Assembly (NCBI GenBank): GCA_028289545.1
Contig: JANQPG010000096.1
Coordinates: 1 to 40,390, forward strand
Source: Woeseiaceae bacterium
GTDB lineage: Bacteria; Pseudomonadota; Gammaproteobacteria; Steroidobacterales; Woeseiaceae
Direction: 5' to 3'
DNA: 40,390 nt
In this document: positions 1-9,449 of the stretch, in pieces
Layout: every line of letters begins with the position of its first letter
Numbering within the stretch: the stretch's first letter is position 1
Notes under the pieces: model-generated
Told to the model about the DNA's origin: nothing
Database searches by the model: none
What the model saw: the letters and a program-made list of their open reading frames with translations, nothing else
Position numbers and translations under genes: made by a program

Positions 1-97
1 CCTACGCCGGCATTATCCGGATCAGGTTCGAGGGTTCCCGCCGGTGAAGAGCACCTGCCCTTCGGCGGATCTCAGGTCGTGAGACCACCCCTGTGGA
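1..97 (-). ncRNA. TPP (thiamine pyrophosphate) riboswitch, THI element
   Basis: Read on the minus strand this segment carries the conserved THI-box blocks in order. GGGGTG comes near the 5' end, then CTGAGA, then CCCTCGAACCTGATCCGG and GATAATGCCGGCGTAGG close to the window edge. These are the pyrimidine-sensing and pyrophosphate-sensing arms of TPP aptamers. The element must control a thiamine synthesis or transport gene (thiC is the commonest in this group) lying left of the window, so the target itself is not visible. The match is close enough that I consider the identity secure. Whether it acts on translation or transcription cannot be told here. Confidence 0.95.
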
Positions 98-103
98 AAG
101 GCG

Positions 104-131
104 ATTATAGCGGACTTCTGCGCCGCGGGAA
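104..131 (-). promoter_or_regulatory. Candidate sigma70 promoter for the TPP riboswitch transcript
   Basis: A perfect minus-strand TATAAT box lies at 109-104. A weak -35-like hexamer (TTCCCG) lies 16 bases upstream at 131-126. The expected start of transcription, about seven bases past the -10, falls at about 97, just before the first conserved riboswitch block. The position supports the call more than the poor -35 does. Confidence 0.6.
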
Positions 132-198
132 GAGGCCACGGCGCGAAGATGAGCAAGGACCTTCCGTCCCTACTCAGGAATCCGTGCGTTGTGCCTTC

Positions 199-546
199 CT
201 AGTCCTTGATATCTATCGAGCCGTTTCCATTGCAGTGCCCACCCGGCCCGTTTATTGCCTTGTCGATTACAACGCCAACAGTCTTGCCGGATGCCTGCGC
301 GGATAGCGCGACGCTCAGGGCCCGATTGATGTTCTCTTCAGTAAGGTTAGGCGCCTTGAAGTAGACGTACGTGTGCAGGCAATCGTCCAACGCCGTCGTG
401 TCAAATTCCATGACAAACCCTTCCAGGTACACGAATACCCGCTCCACCTTGCCGTAGTACCAGTTCGGCACGGCCATGGCGGTGGAAGAAAACATCAGCA
501 GTGCAAGTACCGCGGCGAACGTTCGGATAACGCCTAAACTCTTCAT
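199..546 (-). CDS. Small secreted two-cysteine protein, paralogue 1 (B-subunit-like)
   Basis: This is a 115-residue protein. The start was placed at the ATG at 546 because a GGAG box sits 8-9 bases upstream and a typical Sec signal peptide (ending SSTAMA) follows directly; an upstream in-frame ATG would put extra charged residues before the signal. The mature part has two cysteines and the same layout as the products at 640-1023 and 9450-9788: an N-terminal beta-rich part, Cys, an aromatic strand, a helix (LSVALSAQASGKTV), a strand, a second Cys and a terminal strand. I do not recognise a named family. The helix-G-x-x-V-x-V pattern recalls the OB-fold B subunits of SubB/PltB-type AB5 toxins, but that is only a pattern-level resemblance. 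It probably forms one disulfide in the periplasm or outside the cell. Confidence 0.75.
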   Translation of the reverse strand: MKSLGVIRTFAAVLALLMFSSTAMAVPNWYYGKVERVFVYLEGFVMEFDTTALDDCLHTYVYFKAPNLTEENINRALSVALSAQASGKTVGVVIDKAINGPGGHCNGNGSIDIKD

Positions 547-639
547 GTCCTTACTCCTCGTTTTCACATCGGCCATCAACAAAAGCTCCGGTCAAAACGG
601 TGGAGCGCTCTGCGGAGCAACAATCAGTCGTTCACGCGT

Positions 640-1023
640 CTAGCGCCGAATCTCGATATACGAAGCGCGGGAACAGGTAGCATCCACGTAGTTGTAGATG
701 CGCACCGGCAGGCCGGCGGTCAGGGCAGCGAGCGCCGTAGCATACGCCCTGGCATGAGCCTCCTTGTTGGGTGCATCAGCCTCCGGGAACTCGATGTAAA
801 CGCCATCGCACAGGTTGCCGCTCCCGCCGGTGACCAGCACACCGAAATTCGTCTGATTGCCCGAGGTGTTGGCTACTCCGACGACCGTGCCGTCTGTCAC
901 CAGGTAGTTGGCAAAGGCGTTGGTTGATGCGAGGGCGAACGCAATCACAACCAGGGCATTCGCCACGAATCTGGAAGACAGACTTAACACTGGATTCTGC
1001 CCTGCAAGGCTAGTTTTCATCAT
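640..1023 (-). CDS. Small secreted two-cysteine protein, paralogue 2 (B-subunit-like)
   Basis: This is a 127-residue protein starting at the ATG at 1023, five bases after AAGGAG. A second ATG follows directly at 1020 and a GTG precedes at 1029, so the exact start is uncertain by two codons. A signal peptide with a long basic N-region ends near ASTNAFA. The mature protein has the two-cysteine pattern of its neighbours at 199-546 and 9450-9788, with the helix-strand motif ALTAGLPVRIYNY before the second Cys. Of the three, this copy is the one that most recalls SubB/PltB B subunits, where a helix runs into G-Q-x-V-R-I. It lies 94 bases upstream of paralogue 1 on the same strand. The function is unknown. 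Confidence 0.75.
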   Translation of the reverse strand: MMKTSLAGQNPVLSLSSRFVANALVVIAFALASTNAFANYLVTDGTVVGVANTSGNQTNFGVLVTGGSGNLCDGVYIEFPEADAPNKEAHARAYATALAALTAGLPVRIYNYVDATCSRASYIEIRR

Positions 1024-1199
1024 GCACACTCCTTACCAAAAACTGCGGATGTGTAAAAAAACTGCAGAGGGTATCGTTTCGAGAAGAGTCAATGCCTCTT
1101 TAACCTGTCTGGCGAAGTAGCAAGGTCGCTCAAACGGAATGGCGGCTAGTCATCCGCAAAAAAAGAATACAGTCGCAACCGCCAAATCAGCAGCGGCAC

Positions 1200-1877
1200 T
1201 CACTGGCGAATCCAATCCTGTATCAGCTCCGGCTTTTTTGCCTCGAAGGTCAAATAGAACACTCGGCCCTCTTCCAGCACCATGATAACCGCGAGGTTCC
1301 ACCTGATTTGTATCAGTCCGATTTCGAATTGATCCAGCCTATAGACAGTCGAACCTTCTCCTGACAATGAAGCTTTTGCGGCGAGAAACGCCATCGTCTT
1401 GGCAACCTCTTTTGCAGGTCCGTCACAATCGAGATCTTCCGTGGTGTATTCGAAGCCCTTGGCAGCCAGCCACTCGTGGAGCACCGTATCTTCAAACGGG
1501 TTGGCACCAGCGATTGACTTACCAGTAACGTACTCCACAACATCGTCGTGTTCGACTGAATCGTAGTAACTCGCGACCGCCCTTCCGGAACCATGTTTTA
1601 GACGAGCTGTGCCACCCTCGTAGTTGACAACCAGTTTTTCTCTTCCAACAAAGGGCATTTGTAGGCTTCTTTCGCCGAACTGCACATGAGTCGACGAATC
1701 AAGCGTCGAACCAATTTCGCGTATGCTTCCCGAATATGTTGTGTCGTAGTCTACGCCATACCCGGAAGGCATATTATCCATCCCGGCAACGAACTGCATA
1801 CACTCATCAACCAACTCGGGACCCGAGGCGCTTGACGACATCGCGAGCAAAAGCGGCACCATCGCAGAATAGTACAT
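1200..1877 (-). CDS. Exported protein coupled to RHS gene; candidate immunity protein
   Basis: This 225-residue product starts three bases after the stop codon of the giant RHS gene. Its AGGAG ribosome site lies inside the last codons of that gene, so the two are probably translationally coupled. A short hydrophobic N-terminus (SAMVPLLLAMSSSASG) looks like a signal peptide, which would place the protein in the periplasm. The rest shows no family I recognise. It has two cysteines (one early, one in a DLDCDG stretch) and a C-terminal beta-rich part ending in an amphipathic helix. In polymorphic toxin loci the gene immediately after the RHS tip is usually the cognate immunity gene. That is the basis of the call, which is positional and not based on homology. 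If it is immunity and is exported, the toxin would be expected to act in the envelope. Confidence 0.6.
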   Translation of the reverse strand: MYYSAMVPLLLAMSSSASGPELVDECMQFVAGMDNMPSGYGVDYDTTYSGSIREIGSTLDSSTHVQFGERSLQMPFVGREKLVVNYEGGTARLKHGSGRAVASYYDSVEHDDVVEYVTGKSIAGANPFEDTVLHEWLAAKGFEYTTEDLDCDGPAKEVAKTMAFLAAKASLSGEGSTVYRLDQFEIGLIQIRWNLAVIMVLEEGRVFYLTFEAKKPELIQDWIRQ

Positions 1878-1880
1878 TTG

Positions 1881-4800
1881 CTACATCTCCTGATAACGTG
1901 GGTCGAATGCCACAGAGAATTTGCTTAAACCGCGCGGTTCATTCAGATACTGCAAGGCGGCGGTGCGCGCCGCTCCGCCGGCCCCAAAATTGCTAAAGTT
2001 GTCATCAAGGTTTTCACGCACGTCCTCCATATCGAAATCGTGTCCCGCGGCGTTCTTAATCGTCCATCGAGCACCCTTAACAGGGGCCAACCCAGACTCA
2101 CCAAGTAATTCTATGTGCTCAGCTGCGAAAGATATTACGATCGCGGCCTCCAGAGCTAAGTCCATTTGAACTCTGTTCAGCTTCCCTGCCCTGTCTATGT
2201 ATCCAAGATAGTCATCGCTTCCAACCATAACTGCCCGCAGGGTGAGCAAGGCGTCTTCCTGCGTGAATTCAAGCCCAGATTGTTTGTATGCTTCAACCAG
2301 CTTTCGCACCTTCCGCTCAAATGCCCGACGTCGCTCTGCTTGTTTTTGAAGCTTTTCGCCGTTGTAGGCTTGAGCGAAGGCGGCTGTCACAGCCCCGTTA
2401 GCAAACTTTCCGCCAGTAATCTCAGAAACCGTACCACCAATCGCTGCTGCCGCGGAAACCCGCGCTATTCTCAGCCCCGTTCCCGATCCAGGTATGAGCT
2501 CGTTCACATTTACGGCTTTTGTAATGCCGGCACTCAGGAATCCATGACCGAACTTTCCTCCCTGGAGTTCCGAGAGAATGCCTCCGGTAGTTGCGTGAGC
2601 GGCAATATGTCCGACTCCCCCTTTTTCAAGTAAGCCCGAAGCCTTGGTGAACGTGCTTCCGATCTTGGCGAATGCCGCCGCTGACAGTCCGGCGAAGACA
2701 CCGTTTCTAAACGCATCACTTAAGGAACCACCCGCTCCGACCGTGGCGCCGAATGAAAACGCCGCAGCACACGCTGCGCCTCCGGACAACGGGCACGCGA
2801 TTGCCGCGCCAATCTGTGTAAGCCCCGGTATTTCCAACTCATTGCCGAGCCAACCTGCCGCCAATCCAGCAACAACCCAGCCAACGACGTCCAAAAAGTA
2901 GCCGCTGGGGTCGGTGGCGTTTAGCGGGTTATTGAGCACGTAGCTGTAACGGTTGAAACTCTGTGTATTGTTGACATCCTGCACGAACGGGTCCGCCTGC
3001 AGAAACCGACCCAGTTTCGGGTCGTAGATCCGTCCGTTCATGTGAACGATGCCGACTTCGTCCAGCATCTCATGACTCGTGAAACCGCGGGTCGTAATCG
3101 TATGATCAAACGTGGCCAGCGCGCCGCTGGACAGCGCCTGCCAGTTCACCGCGTTACGTCGCTGACCCCACGGGTCGAACGACAGCTCCTGTACGATCTC
3201 TCCAGAGGCATCCGTAATAACGTCCAGCGAACCAAGGTGGTCTCGGAACTGGTAGTGCGTTTGGCGATAGTCCTCGATATCGTTTGTGCCGAAGTGAATC
3301 GTCTCGATAGCCACGCCGGCAATGTAGCGTTTGCGCTCATGAGAGCCATCGGGGCGATCGATGATCTCCACGTTGCCAACGTAGCGCGTCACCGTCGGGT
3401 TGTTGCCGGTTTCGGTGTCGGTCCGTTTGTAGCGCATCCTGTCTGGACCGTACTCAAAAGCAATGGAGAAGGAGGTACCTTTCTCGATCAGCGACGGCTT
3501 GTCGAACACGGTGTAGTGGAGCGTTCGACCGTCGCCGCTGGTGTTGTTGCCGTTTGCATCGTAGCCGTAGTTCTGCCCCCCTGCGGTTTTTACGGCGTGC
3601 GGATGAGCGCCTGTCGGCACGTAGTCGTAGTCGTCGATTCCAACATCGCTTTTGTTCCGGATGTTGCCGTTCGCCTCATACCCAATCGCAACCTGCGCCT
3701 CCCCGGAGACCTGGTGGGTCTCCAGGCGATTTAGCGCGTCATAAGTGAAATTCTCGGTCAGGTTTTTCGAGCCACTCATTTCCTTGCGGTAGTTCAGATT
3801 GCCCAGAGTGTCCCAGTGGTATTCCAGGTCCTGGACGTCGTACATCGTCGCAGCTGCAGTAGTCTGAATCTTCCACATGCGGCCCGTCAGATCGTAGTAG
3901 TCGTAGTTAGTAGAGATCACGCCGTCGCCCAACGTTTCGACCTCGACCTGTCCGCGGGCATTCATTGCAGTAATCTGCCGATAGATCGTTCGCGGGCTCC
4001 CGCTCACTTCCACGGCATCGCCGACCAGGCTCAGGTAGCCGTGGCTGTTGTAGTAGTGGACAACACCCTGGTCCGTATAGCTGCCGTCGCCTGCGGCGTC
4101 GAAGACTTGGTAGACGCGGCCAACACTGTCGTAGGTCGTTTTCTCGGAGTACGTGACACCGTCAATCGTCGTGTAGACCTCGCTGAGACGCCCCACGTTG
4201 TCGTAGTTGAAGACCTTCTGATAGTTGCTGATAGCGTCGGACACGCTCGCCAACTGCCCCAGGCCGTTGGCGGCCGTGTCGTACACCCATGTTGCCGCTC
4301 CCTCGAGGCCGCTGATAGATCCGCTGCAGCTCGGCACGGGAGTGGTCGACTCGTCGCGGCGACAAATCATGCGGCCGAGGCCGTCGTAGTCCATGACCTG
4401 AACCTGAGACCTTGCATCCGTCTGCTGAATGACCTCGCCAAAGCCATTGTATTCGTAGGTCCACTGGCCTTTATTTGGATCGTCCATGGTCCGCTTGCGG
4501 CCCAATACGTCGTAGGTCATCGTCGACACTTTCCCACCGGGATCGATCACTGAAGCCAGATTACCCAGTGCGTCGTAAACAAACGAGGTTCGCCCGTTCA
4601 GATGGTCGATAACTGCTGTAGTTTCACCCATAGCATTGGTGATCTCGCGATGTACCCTGCCTGCGTCGTTCGTGACGGTTGTCATGAAGCTTGGCCGTCC
4701 CGGCGCAAACAACGGATCCGCACCTGCGACGTACGTATAGGAGGTTGTCGAAGAAGAATTGTCCGGCAACGTCGTCGTCGTGGGTCGGCCGAGCTGGTCG

Positions 4801-7800
4801 TAGGCGATCAGTGTCCAGATGGCGTTTGCGCCCACGTCGTAAGGTTCGGATTTGTGCACAACACGCCCGGCATCGTCGTACTCCGTGTCCTGCGCATCCC
4901 ACGCACCATCAAAACCGCGCGTCAACATCCGCGTTTCACGGCCGAGCCTGTCGGAGCACGCCTGCGATTCAGAGCCGTCGGCCAGCTGCGTGACCGTCTT
5001 GATAACGGTTCCGACCGGACAGTTCGTCAGAGTGTCCGTCGGGTACGTCGTGATTGAGGCGCCATCACTCGTGTGCTCGTAATACCGACGACCGAGAACG
5101 CTGTAAGCGGTCGTCGTCGTTGCGTGGCTCACGGCAGACGTATCGAGATACGTTCTGACTGACGTCGGCGAGCCGTAGCTGTTCCGGGATTGCACGGTTG
5201 ATATCGTTCGACCGAGGCAATCCCGGGTTGTATCCACGTAGCGTCCCGTCGAATCATAAACGGCAGTCTCAACGTTGCACCGGGTCTCCCCGCCGGATGC
5301 GACGGACGACTTGACGCGATTGCCGAACGCGTCGTAGTCGTGCGTAGTGGTAACACTGGGAGGCGCGGTTTGCCCGGGCGGTGTTCCGGGGCCCGGATCG
5401 ATGGTTTCGGTCTCCAGCAGGCCGCGTTTTACAGACCCGCCGTGATAGCCAAAAGTTGTCACGAGTTTCGCCGTTACCGTACCGGCACCGGTGGTGTACT
5501 CTGTATCGACTACGGTTCTGCTTAGTCTGCCCTCGAAGTCAGTAAAGCCGGGCGAGTTGTACTCGTTTAGCGTCGTTACTTTCTTCAGCATCCCGTCGAG
5601 ATCGTGGGTCTCAACGGTGATAGACGTGGGATAGCCTTCATCGTTGTGGACCGATGCTGTCGAAACCTCGCTCAATAGCGAACCTGCCACAACCAGATCG
5701 TACGTCTTGTCGGTACTTCTGGACTGCACGGCCTGCAGAGGCCCCAGCGCTGCCGTACCGCTACCCGCAGCTGTTGCTACTTCGGTGCCGTCCCATCCAA
5801 CGATTTCCCATTCGTTGCTGGACGTGCTGATCGTATCGCCACCAAATCCGGAGCCGTCCGTCGCCACGACCTGAGTGCTCATGGGCATGCCCATAAACGG
5901 CCAGTCCTGCCGGTAGCTGGTGGTGCTAACGATGTCCGACTGCTTATCGACGGTCAGCAAGCGCTGAAAGCCGAGGAAACCCCTTCCCGCCGCCTGCAGT
6001 TTGCCTTCACGGTAGTGATATTCGATGGTACTGGTGGCTCCGGGCAACACGCCTCCAGGCTGAGGTCCAGCTGCCGGAGCATCACCTGTGACGTCCGTAA
6101 CGACGTAGAACGGCCCCGACATCTCCAGGACCGGAGAATTCTTGCCGAGCGTCTGCCAGCTCGATGGGTAACCCCAGTCACCGTTCAGAGTTTCGTAGAA
6201 GCCCGCCTTGTCCGTCACGTATACGGGCTCGTCAAAGCAAATCGTTTCCACATCGGGAGGCACACCGAAGTCTTCGCAGAACGTGCCTACCGAAGTGGAG
6301 GTTGCGAGCTCCAGGCGCTCGTAGTGTGCGCTGGTGGACAGTGGCTCATATCTTACGAACGTCGCAGCACCGAGTCCGTTGGTGACGCGCTCGATACGGT
6401 TGACGGCGACGTTTGCAATGTCCCCCTGCCCGGACAAACCCAACTTCCTCGTTAGCACCTCCACCGATCCCGGGGTACCGTTCTTGTTGAGCCGGACAAT
6501 ATCGGTGGCCGCGTCACCGTTGACATCAATAAACAAGATTGACTCATTGGTAGACCAACCGGTTAGTGTAGCTACATCGTTGACGGGCCCGAATCCGCCC
6601 ACAGATCCGGATGGGGCAGGCTGCCAATACCTGACCTTGATCCGGGTTGATGAGCCACCAACGCTCTCCCGCCAGATCAGGTCGGCGTAGCCGTCCATGT
6701 TCCAATCGACGAATCTATTATTGTTGTATGCATGGGTTTCAGGATTGACGAAGGTGCCATTCGCGAAGGTGCCATCGCCTTTGTTGAGCAAAATTGAGTA
6801 GTTCGCGCCTCCCCCGGTGTCGCGATAAAACAGGTCGTTCAAGCCATCGCTGTTCAGATCTATTGTGTCGACCGTAAGATCGGTAGGAATATCGTAGAAG
6901 GCAGTAGCCGACGGTGACGCCTGATTGACGCCGCTTAGCGTCAGAGCGTAGTGATTGATTGCCCATTCACATGGTTCATCGATCGGGTCGCATTCAGTCT
7001 CGTACTCCCCACGCATGACGATGTCGACCTGCCCGTCGCCGTTGAAATCCGGCGACAGGTCACTAACATCGCCCAAGGTTTGGCCGTTGCCCGGCACGGA
7101 GACTGGCTCCTCGTCGCCGAAATGGTAGCGCCACGCGGAACTCTCGGGTTGATTCGGGTCGAGTTTCAGATAGCGGACGTAGAGAAGCTCGCTGGCAGTG
7201 GTTGGGCTGTATACGGCGTCAGCGGTTCCGTTGGAATCGATGTCCGCAAAGGCCGTATAGCGCTCAATGAGCGGCGTCGTGATCGGTGTGGATAGAAGAC
7301 GCCATTCAGCGTTTCCGTGGGGCTCGGCAAGCACGACCTTCCATCGGCCTGCCGTATCGTCGTAGTAGATTACGTCGTGCCGCCCGTCCAAGTTGTAGTC
7401 AATGACCCTCAGCTCAGCGGCCCGGACCGAAAGTTCGAAGCCACCACCGGAAAAGGCTTTGTTTACGTAGCCGGTATCGGTGGAAAGCGCGAATCGCATT
7501 TTTCGCGCCGAGGCGGCGCCTCTGGTCCAGACCAGATCCAGGCGGCCGTCGCCGTTGATATCGATTGGCAGAAAACCCGCGATATCGTTCGACATCGTAA
7601 AGGTCGACAGTGAGTAGACAGCCGATCCGGTGTATGGATTTCGCCAATCGAACATCGTCTTCGGCAAGCAGACTGCGCCGAGACACTCCTCGATACTCAG
7701 GAGCCTGCTGAGGTTGTCGTACCCGGATATGCCGTTTTGGTACTCGAGCTCGTATTCCCGAATCAGCACGCCCGCGTTGTAGGAACGAACTTCCTCCAGG

Positions 7801-9134
7801 CGCTTGTCGTTGAAGAACAACGCGCCATCAATGTACCCGGACAGCGTGTCCGCCCGGGGTGTCGTCCCGTAATCGAACTCGACGTGCGCACCGTGACCCG
7901 TTGGGCCTCGCCCGCTGCCGTACGCCCAGCGGATTTCGCTGACGCGTTGTCCGCCGCCCGAGGTCTCGTAGAAGAACCAGATCGGGTTGCCGATGTCGTT
8001 GGCATTGGGATTCACGCTATCCGAGAAAACACGAACAGCCCATGTGTACGTACGCCCGGGCCCATCTCCGAGTTTGGCAGAGACATCCGCATCGCCGGGC
8101 GCCTTGCCGTAGTAGCTGGTCGAACCGTCCTTGCGCTCAACCTTGAAGTAGTCCGGCTCGTTGTTCACGACCGCGCCGATCGTGACGATTGCACCGCTGT
8201 CTATTTCGGTCCGATAGGTCGCTCCGACGTTACCGTGTGAACCGGAGGTCACAAGCAGCCGTTGCCCGTCCAGACAGAACTGGTCACTGGACGTGAAGTT
8301 GACCGCCGTTACGTTGCGATCCTGATCGTAGGTCTGCCGGCAGCGACTGATTGCCGACAGCCCGCCGATCGACCAGCCCAGACCGGCAATACCGTTACCG
8401 GCGGCGCTGGAATAGTTGAGCGATACCTGCGGTGCAACACCGGCCGTTCCCGCAGCGGTGATCAAAGGCACGGAATAGGTGGCAGAACCTGTCTCGTCGA
8501 CGCGAAAGTTGCCCGCCGTAGTGCCGAGGGTATCGAGTCCGGGGTAACTCGCCAGAGACGGAATCGACGGACCCGCCGGGCTTGGCGCCGCGGGTATCGT
8601 GCCTGCAGGCCCTGAAACATCACCGTAGAGAACCAGGTTTGCTATCGCCGATCCGGGAATGCTACCGGACGCCGCGATGGCCGCCGCCTCCGCGGCCGGC
8701 GTCATTGCATCGATTGTCCCGTAAGGCTGCCGATGAATCGTGACACCCTGCGACTCGAGATAGGGTCGAAAATCCGTATCCCACTCCGCTGTCGTCGGCA
8801 CGATCATGCGAATCCACTCGCCCGTCGCAACCCGGCGAATCAGCAGATAGCCGATGCGATTCTCGAGCACGATAGGGATCGCCACCTCGCTGGCGATAAT
8901 GAGCACGTTGGCTTCCTGCTCGGCGGCGTAGATCTGATCGATCTCGTCCGGGTTAAGACCCGTGAGCGCCGTGATTCGGGCTGCGATCTGGGCGGGCGTC
9001 TGGGTCGCAAAACTGACGCTCTTGAGGTCGAAGGTGGGCCCGATCAGGAATATCAGGGCCGCGACGCTAAACGTCACAGCGAGGCGTTTCAGACGATCAA
9101 CAATACCGGACGTGCGCAGAGTACGAATGCTCAT
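1881..9134 (-). CDS. Giant exported SpvB/TcdB-mid/RHS-repeat protein with variable C-terminal tip
   Basis: This is a 2417-residue protein. The ATG at 9134 follows GGGAG by a few bases. Residues about 15-43 form a basic plus hydrophobic export signal or anchor. Around residues 205-255 is the SpvB/TcB N-terminal signature (ATYSVPL, VSLNYSS, GLGWSIGG). From about 520 to 880 there are at least seven D-x-(N/D)-x-D-G-x-x-D repeats (FG-GAP/VCBS type, possible calcium sites). TcdB-mid-like sequence follows (ERVTNGLGAATFVRY; GRGFLGFQRL). Many YD/RHS repeats run to about 2000. The RHS core is at about 2030-2077 (YDPKLGRFLQADPF, then NNPLNATDPSG). After it comes a Gly/Ala-rich pre-tip region, and the last 155 or so residues (from about 2260) resemble no toxin I know. 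There is no PAAR or VgrG part, so type VI delivery is not suggested. By analogy the RHS part forms a cocoon holding the tip. A role in competition or host interaction is inferred. Confidence 0.92.
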   Translation of the reverse strand: MSIRTLRTSGIVDRLKRLAVTFSVAALIFLIGPTFDLKSVSFATQTPAQIAARITALTGLNPDEIDQIYAAEQEANVLIIASEVAIPIVLENRIGYLLIRRVATGEWIRMIVPTTAEWDTDFRPYLESQGVTIHRQPYGTIDAMTPAAEAAAIAASGSIPGSAIANLVLYGDVSGPAGTIPAAPSPAGPSIPSLASYPGLDTLGTTAGNFRVDETGSATYSVPLITAAGTAGVAPQVSLNYSSAAGNGIAGLGWSIGGLSAISRCRQTYDQDRNVTAVNFTSSDQFCLDGQRLLVTSGSHGNVGATYRTEIDSGAIVTIGAVVNNEPDYFKVERKDGSTSYYGKAPGDADVSAKLGDGPGRTYTWAVRVFSDSVNPNANDIGNPIWFFYETSGGGQRVSEIRWAYGSGRGPTGHGAHVEFDYGTTPRADTLSGYIDGALFFNDKRLEEVRSYNAGVLIREYELEYQNGISGYDNLSRLLSIEECLGAVCLPKTMFDWRNPYTGSAVYSLSTFTMSNDIAGFLPIDINGDGRLDLVWTRGAASARKMRFALSTDTGYVNKAFSGGGFELSVRAAELRVIDYNLDGRHDVIYYDDTAGRWKVVLAEPHGNAEWRLLSTPITTPLIERYTAFADIDSNGTADAVYSPTTASELLYVRYLKLDPNQPESSAWRYHFGDEEPVSVPGNGQTLGDVSDLSPDFNGDGQVDIVMRGEYETECDPIDEPCEWAINHYALTLSGVNQASPSATAFYDIPTDLTVDTIDLNSDGLNDLFYRDTGGGANYSILLNKGDGTFANGTFVNPETHAYNNNRFVDWNMDGYADLIWRESVGGSSTRIKVRYWQPAPSGSVGGFGPVNDVATLTGWSTNESILFIDVNGDAATDIVRLNKNGTPGSVEVLTRKLGLSGQGDIANVAVNRIERVTNGLGAATFVRYEPLSTSAHYERLELATSTSVGTFCEDFGVPPDVETICFDEPVYVTDKAGFYETLNGDWGYPSSWQTLGKNSPVLEMSGPFYVVTDVTGDAPAAGPQPGGVLPGATSTIEYHYREGKLQAAGRGFLGFQRLLTVDKQSDIVSTTSYRQDWPFMGMPMSTQVVATDGSGFGGDTISTSSNEWEIVGWDGTEVATAAGSGTAALGPLQAVQSRSTDKTYDLVVAGSLLSEVSTASVHNDEGYPTSITVETHDLDGMLKKVTTLNEYNSPGFTDFEGRLSRTVVDTEYTTGAGTVTAKLVTTFGYHGGSVKRGLLETETIDPGPGTPPGQTAPPSVTTTHDYDAFGNRVKSSVASGGETRCNVETAVYDSTGRYVDTTRDCLGRTISTVQSRNSYGSPTSVRTYLDTSAVSHATTTTAYSVLGRRYYEHTSDGASITTYPTDTLTNCPVGTVIKTVTQLADGSESQACSDRLGRETRMLTRGFDGAWDAQDTEYDDAGRVVHKSEPYDVGANAIWTLIAYDQLGRPTTTTLPDNSSSTTSYTYVAGADPLFAPGRPSFMTTVTNDAGRVHREITNAMGETTAVIDHLNGRTSFVYDALGNLASVIDPGGKVSTMTYDVLGRKRTMDDPNKGQWTYEYNGFGEVIQQTDARSQVQVMDYDGLGRMICRRDESTTPVPSCSGSISGLEGAATWVYDTAANGLGQLASVSDAISNYQKVFNYDNVGRLSEVYTTIDGVTYSEKTTYDSVGRVYQVFDAAGDGSYTDQGVVHYYNSHGYLSLVGDAVEVSGSPRTIYRQITAMNARGQVEVETLGDGVISTNYDYYDLTGRMWKIQTTAAATMYDVQDLEYHWDTLGNLNYRKEMSGSKNLTENFTYDALNRLETHQVSGEAQVAIGYEANGNIRNKSDVGIDDYDYVPTGAHPHAVKTAGGQNYGYDANGNNTSGDGRTLHYTVFDKPSLIEKGTSFSIAFEYGPDRMRYKRTDTETGNNPTVTRYVGNVEIIDRPDGSHERKRYIAGVAIETIHFGTNDIEDYRQTHYQFRDHLGSLDVITDASGEIVQELSFDPWGQRRNAVNWQALSSGALATFDHTITTRGFTSHEMLDEVGIVHMNGRIYDPKLGRFLQADPFVQDVNNTQSFNRYSYVLNNPLNATDPSGYFLDVVGWVVAGLAAGWLGNELEIPGLTQIGAAIACPLSGGAACAAAFSFGATVGAGGSLSDAFRNGVFAGLSAAAFAKIGSTFTKASGLLEKGGVGHIAAHATTGGILSELQGGKFGHGFLSAGITKAVNVNELIPGSGTGLRIARVSAAAAIGGTVSEITGGKFANGAVTAAFAQAYNGEKLQKQAERRRAFERKVRKLVEAYKQSGLEFTQEDALLTLRAVMVGSDDYLGYIDRAGKLNRVQMDLALEAAIVISFAAEHIELLGESGLAPVKGARWTIKNAAGHDFDMEDVRENLDDNFSNFGAGGAARTAALQYLNEPRGLSKFSVAFDPRYQEM

Positions 9135-9449
9135 GTTGCTCCCAAAGGTCTCGTTTCCGTGTTTTTTGCATTGGCATGCGCACCGATGACGGCTTGACTC
9201 ACCGGCTGCGCGATCGTTCTTACCCCGAATTCACCCCTAGGGGATTGGAAAATTATGCGAATTTTGGGTCAATTGTGATCAATACGTATTCAGAAAACAA
9301 TAATTGTAAAAAATTGTTCATGAAATTGCGCTAAGAAGAGCGCGTTCGCAGGCGCTCGATCAAGGTATGAGTGTGGTCGAGACAATCGATTGCATCATGG
9401 CAAACGGCGTGCGCCGCGAACCACCGACAGAAACTTTCAGGAGAGTAAA
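9135..9449. promoter_or_regulatory. Divergent AT-rich intergenic region with four palindromes
   Basis: These 315 bases separate the minus-strand RHS gene from the plus-strand small secreted gene, so both promoters should lie here. The segment from about 9230 to 9330 is far richer in A+T than its surroundings. It holds CCCCTAGGGG (9234-9243), AAAATT-5-AATTTT (9249-9265), AATACGTATT (9281-9290) and ACAAT-A-ATTGT (9297-9307), all symmetric. They look like operator half-sites or nucleoid-protein targets. I could not place a convincing -35/-10 pair on either strand. The rest of the stretch shows no gene. Confidence 0.5.

Noticed and set aside
3000..5300. Recurring short similar segments suggesting a repeat array or CRISPR
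   Set aside because: They are degenerate YD/RHS protein repeats in one open frame, with no regular spacer-repeat pattern.
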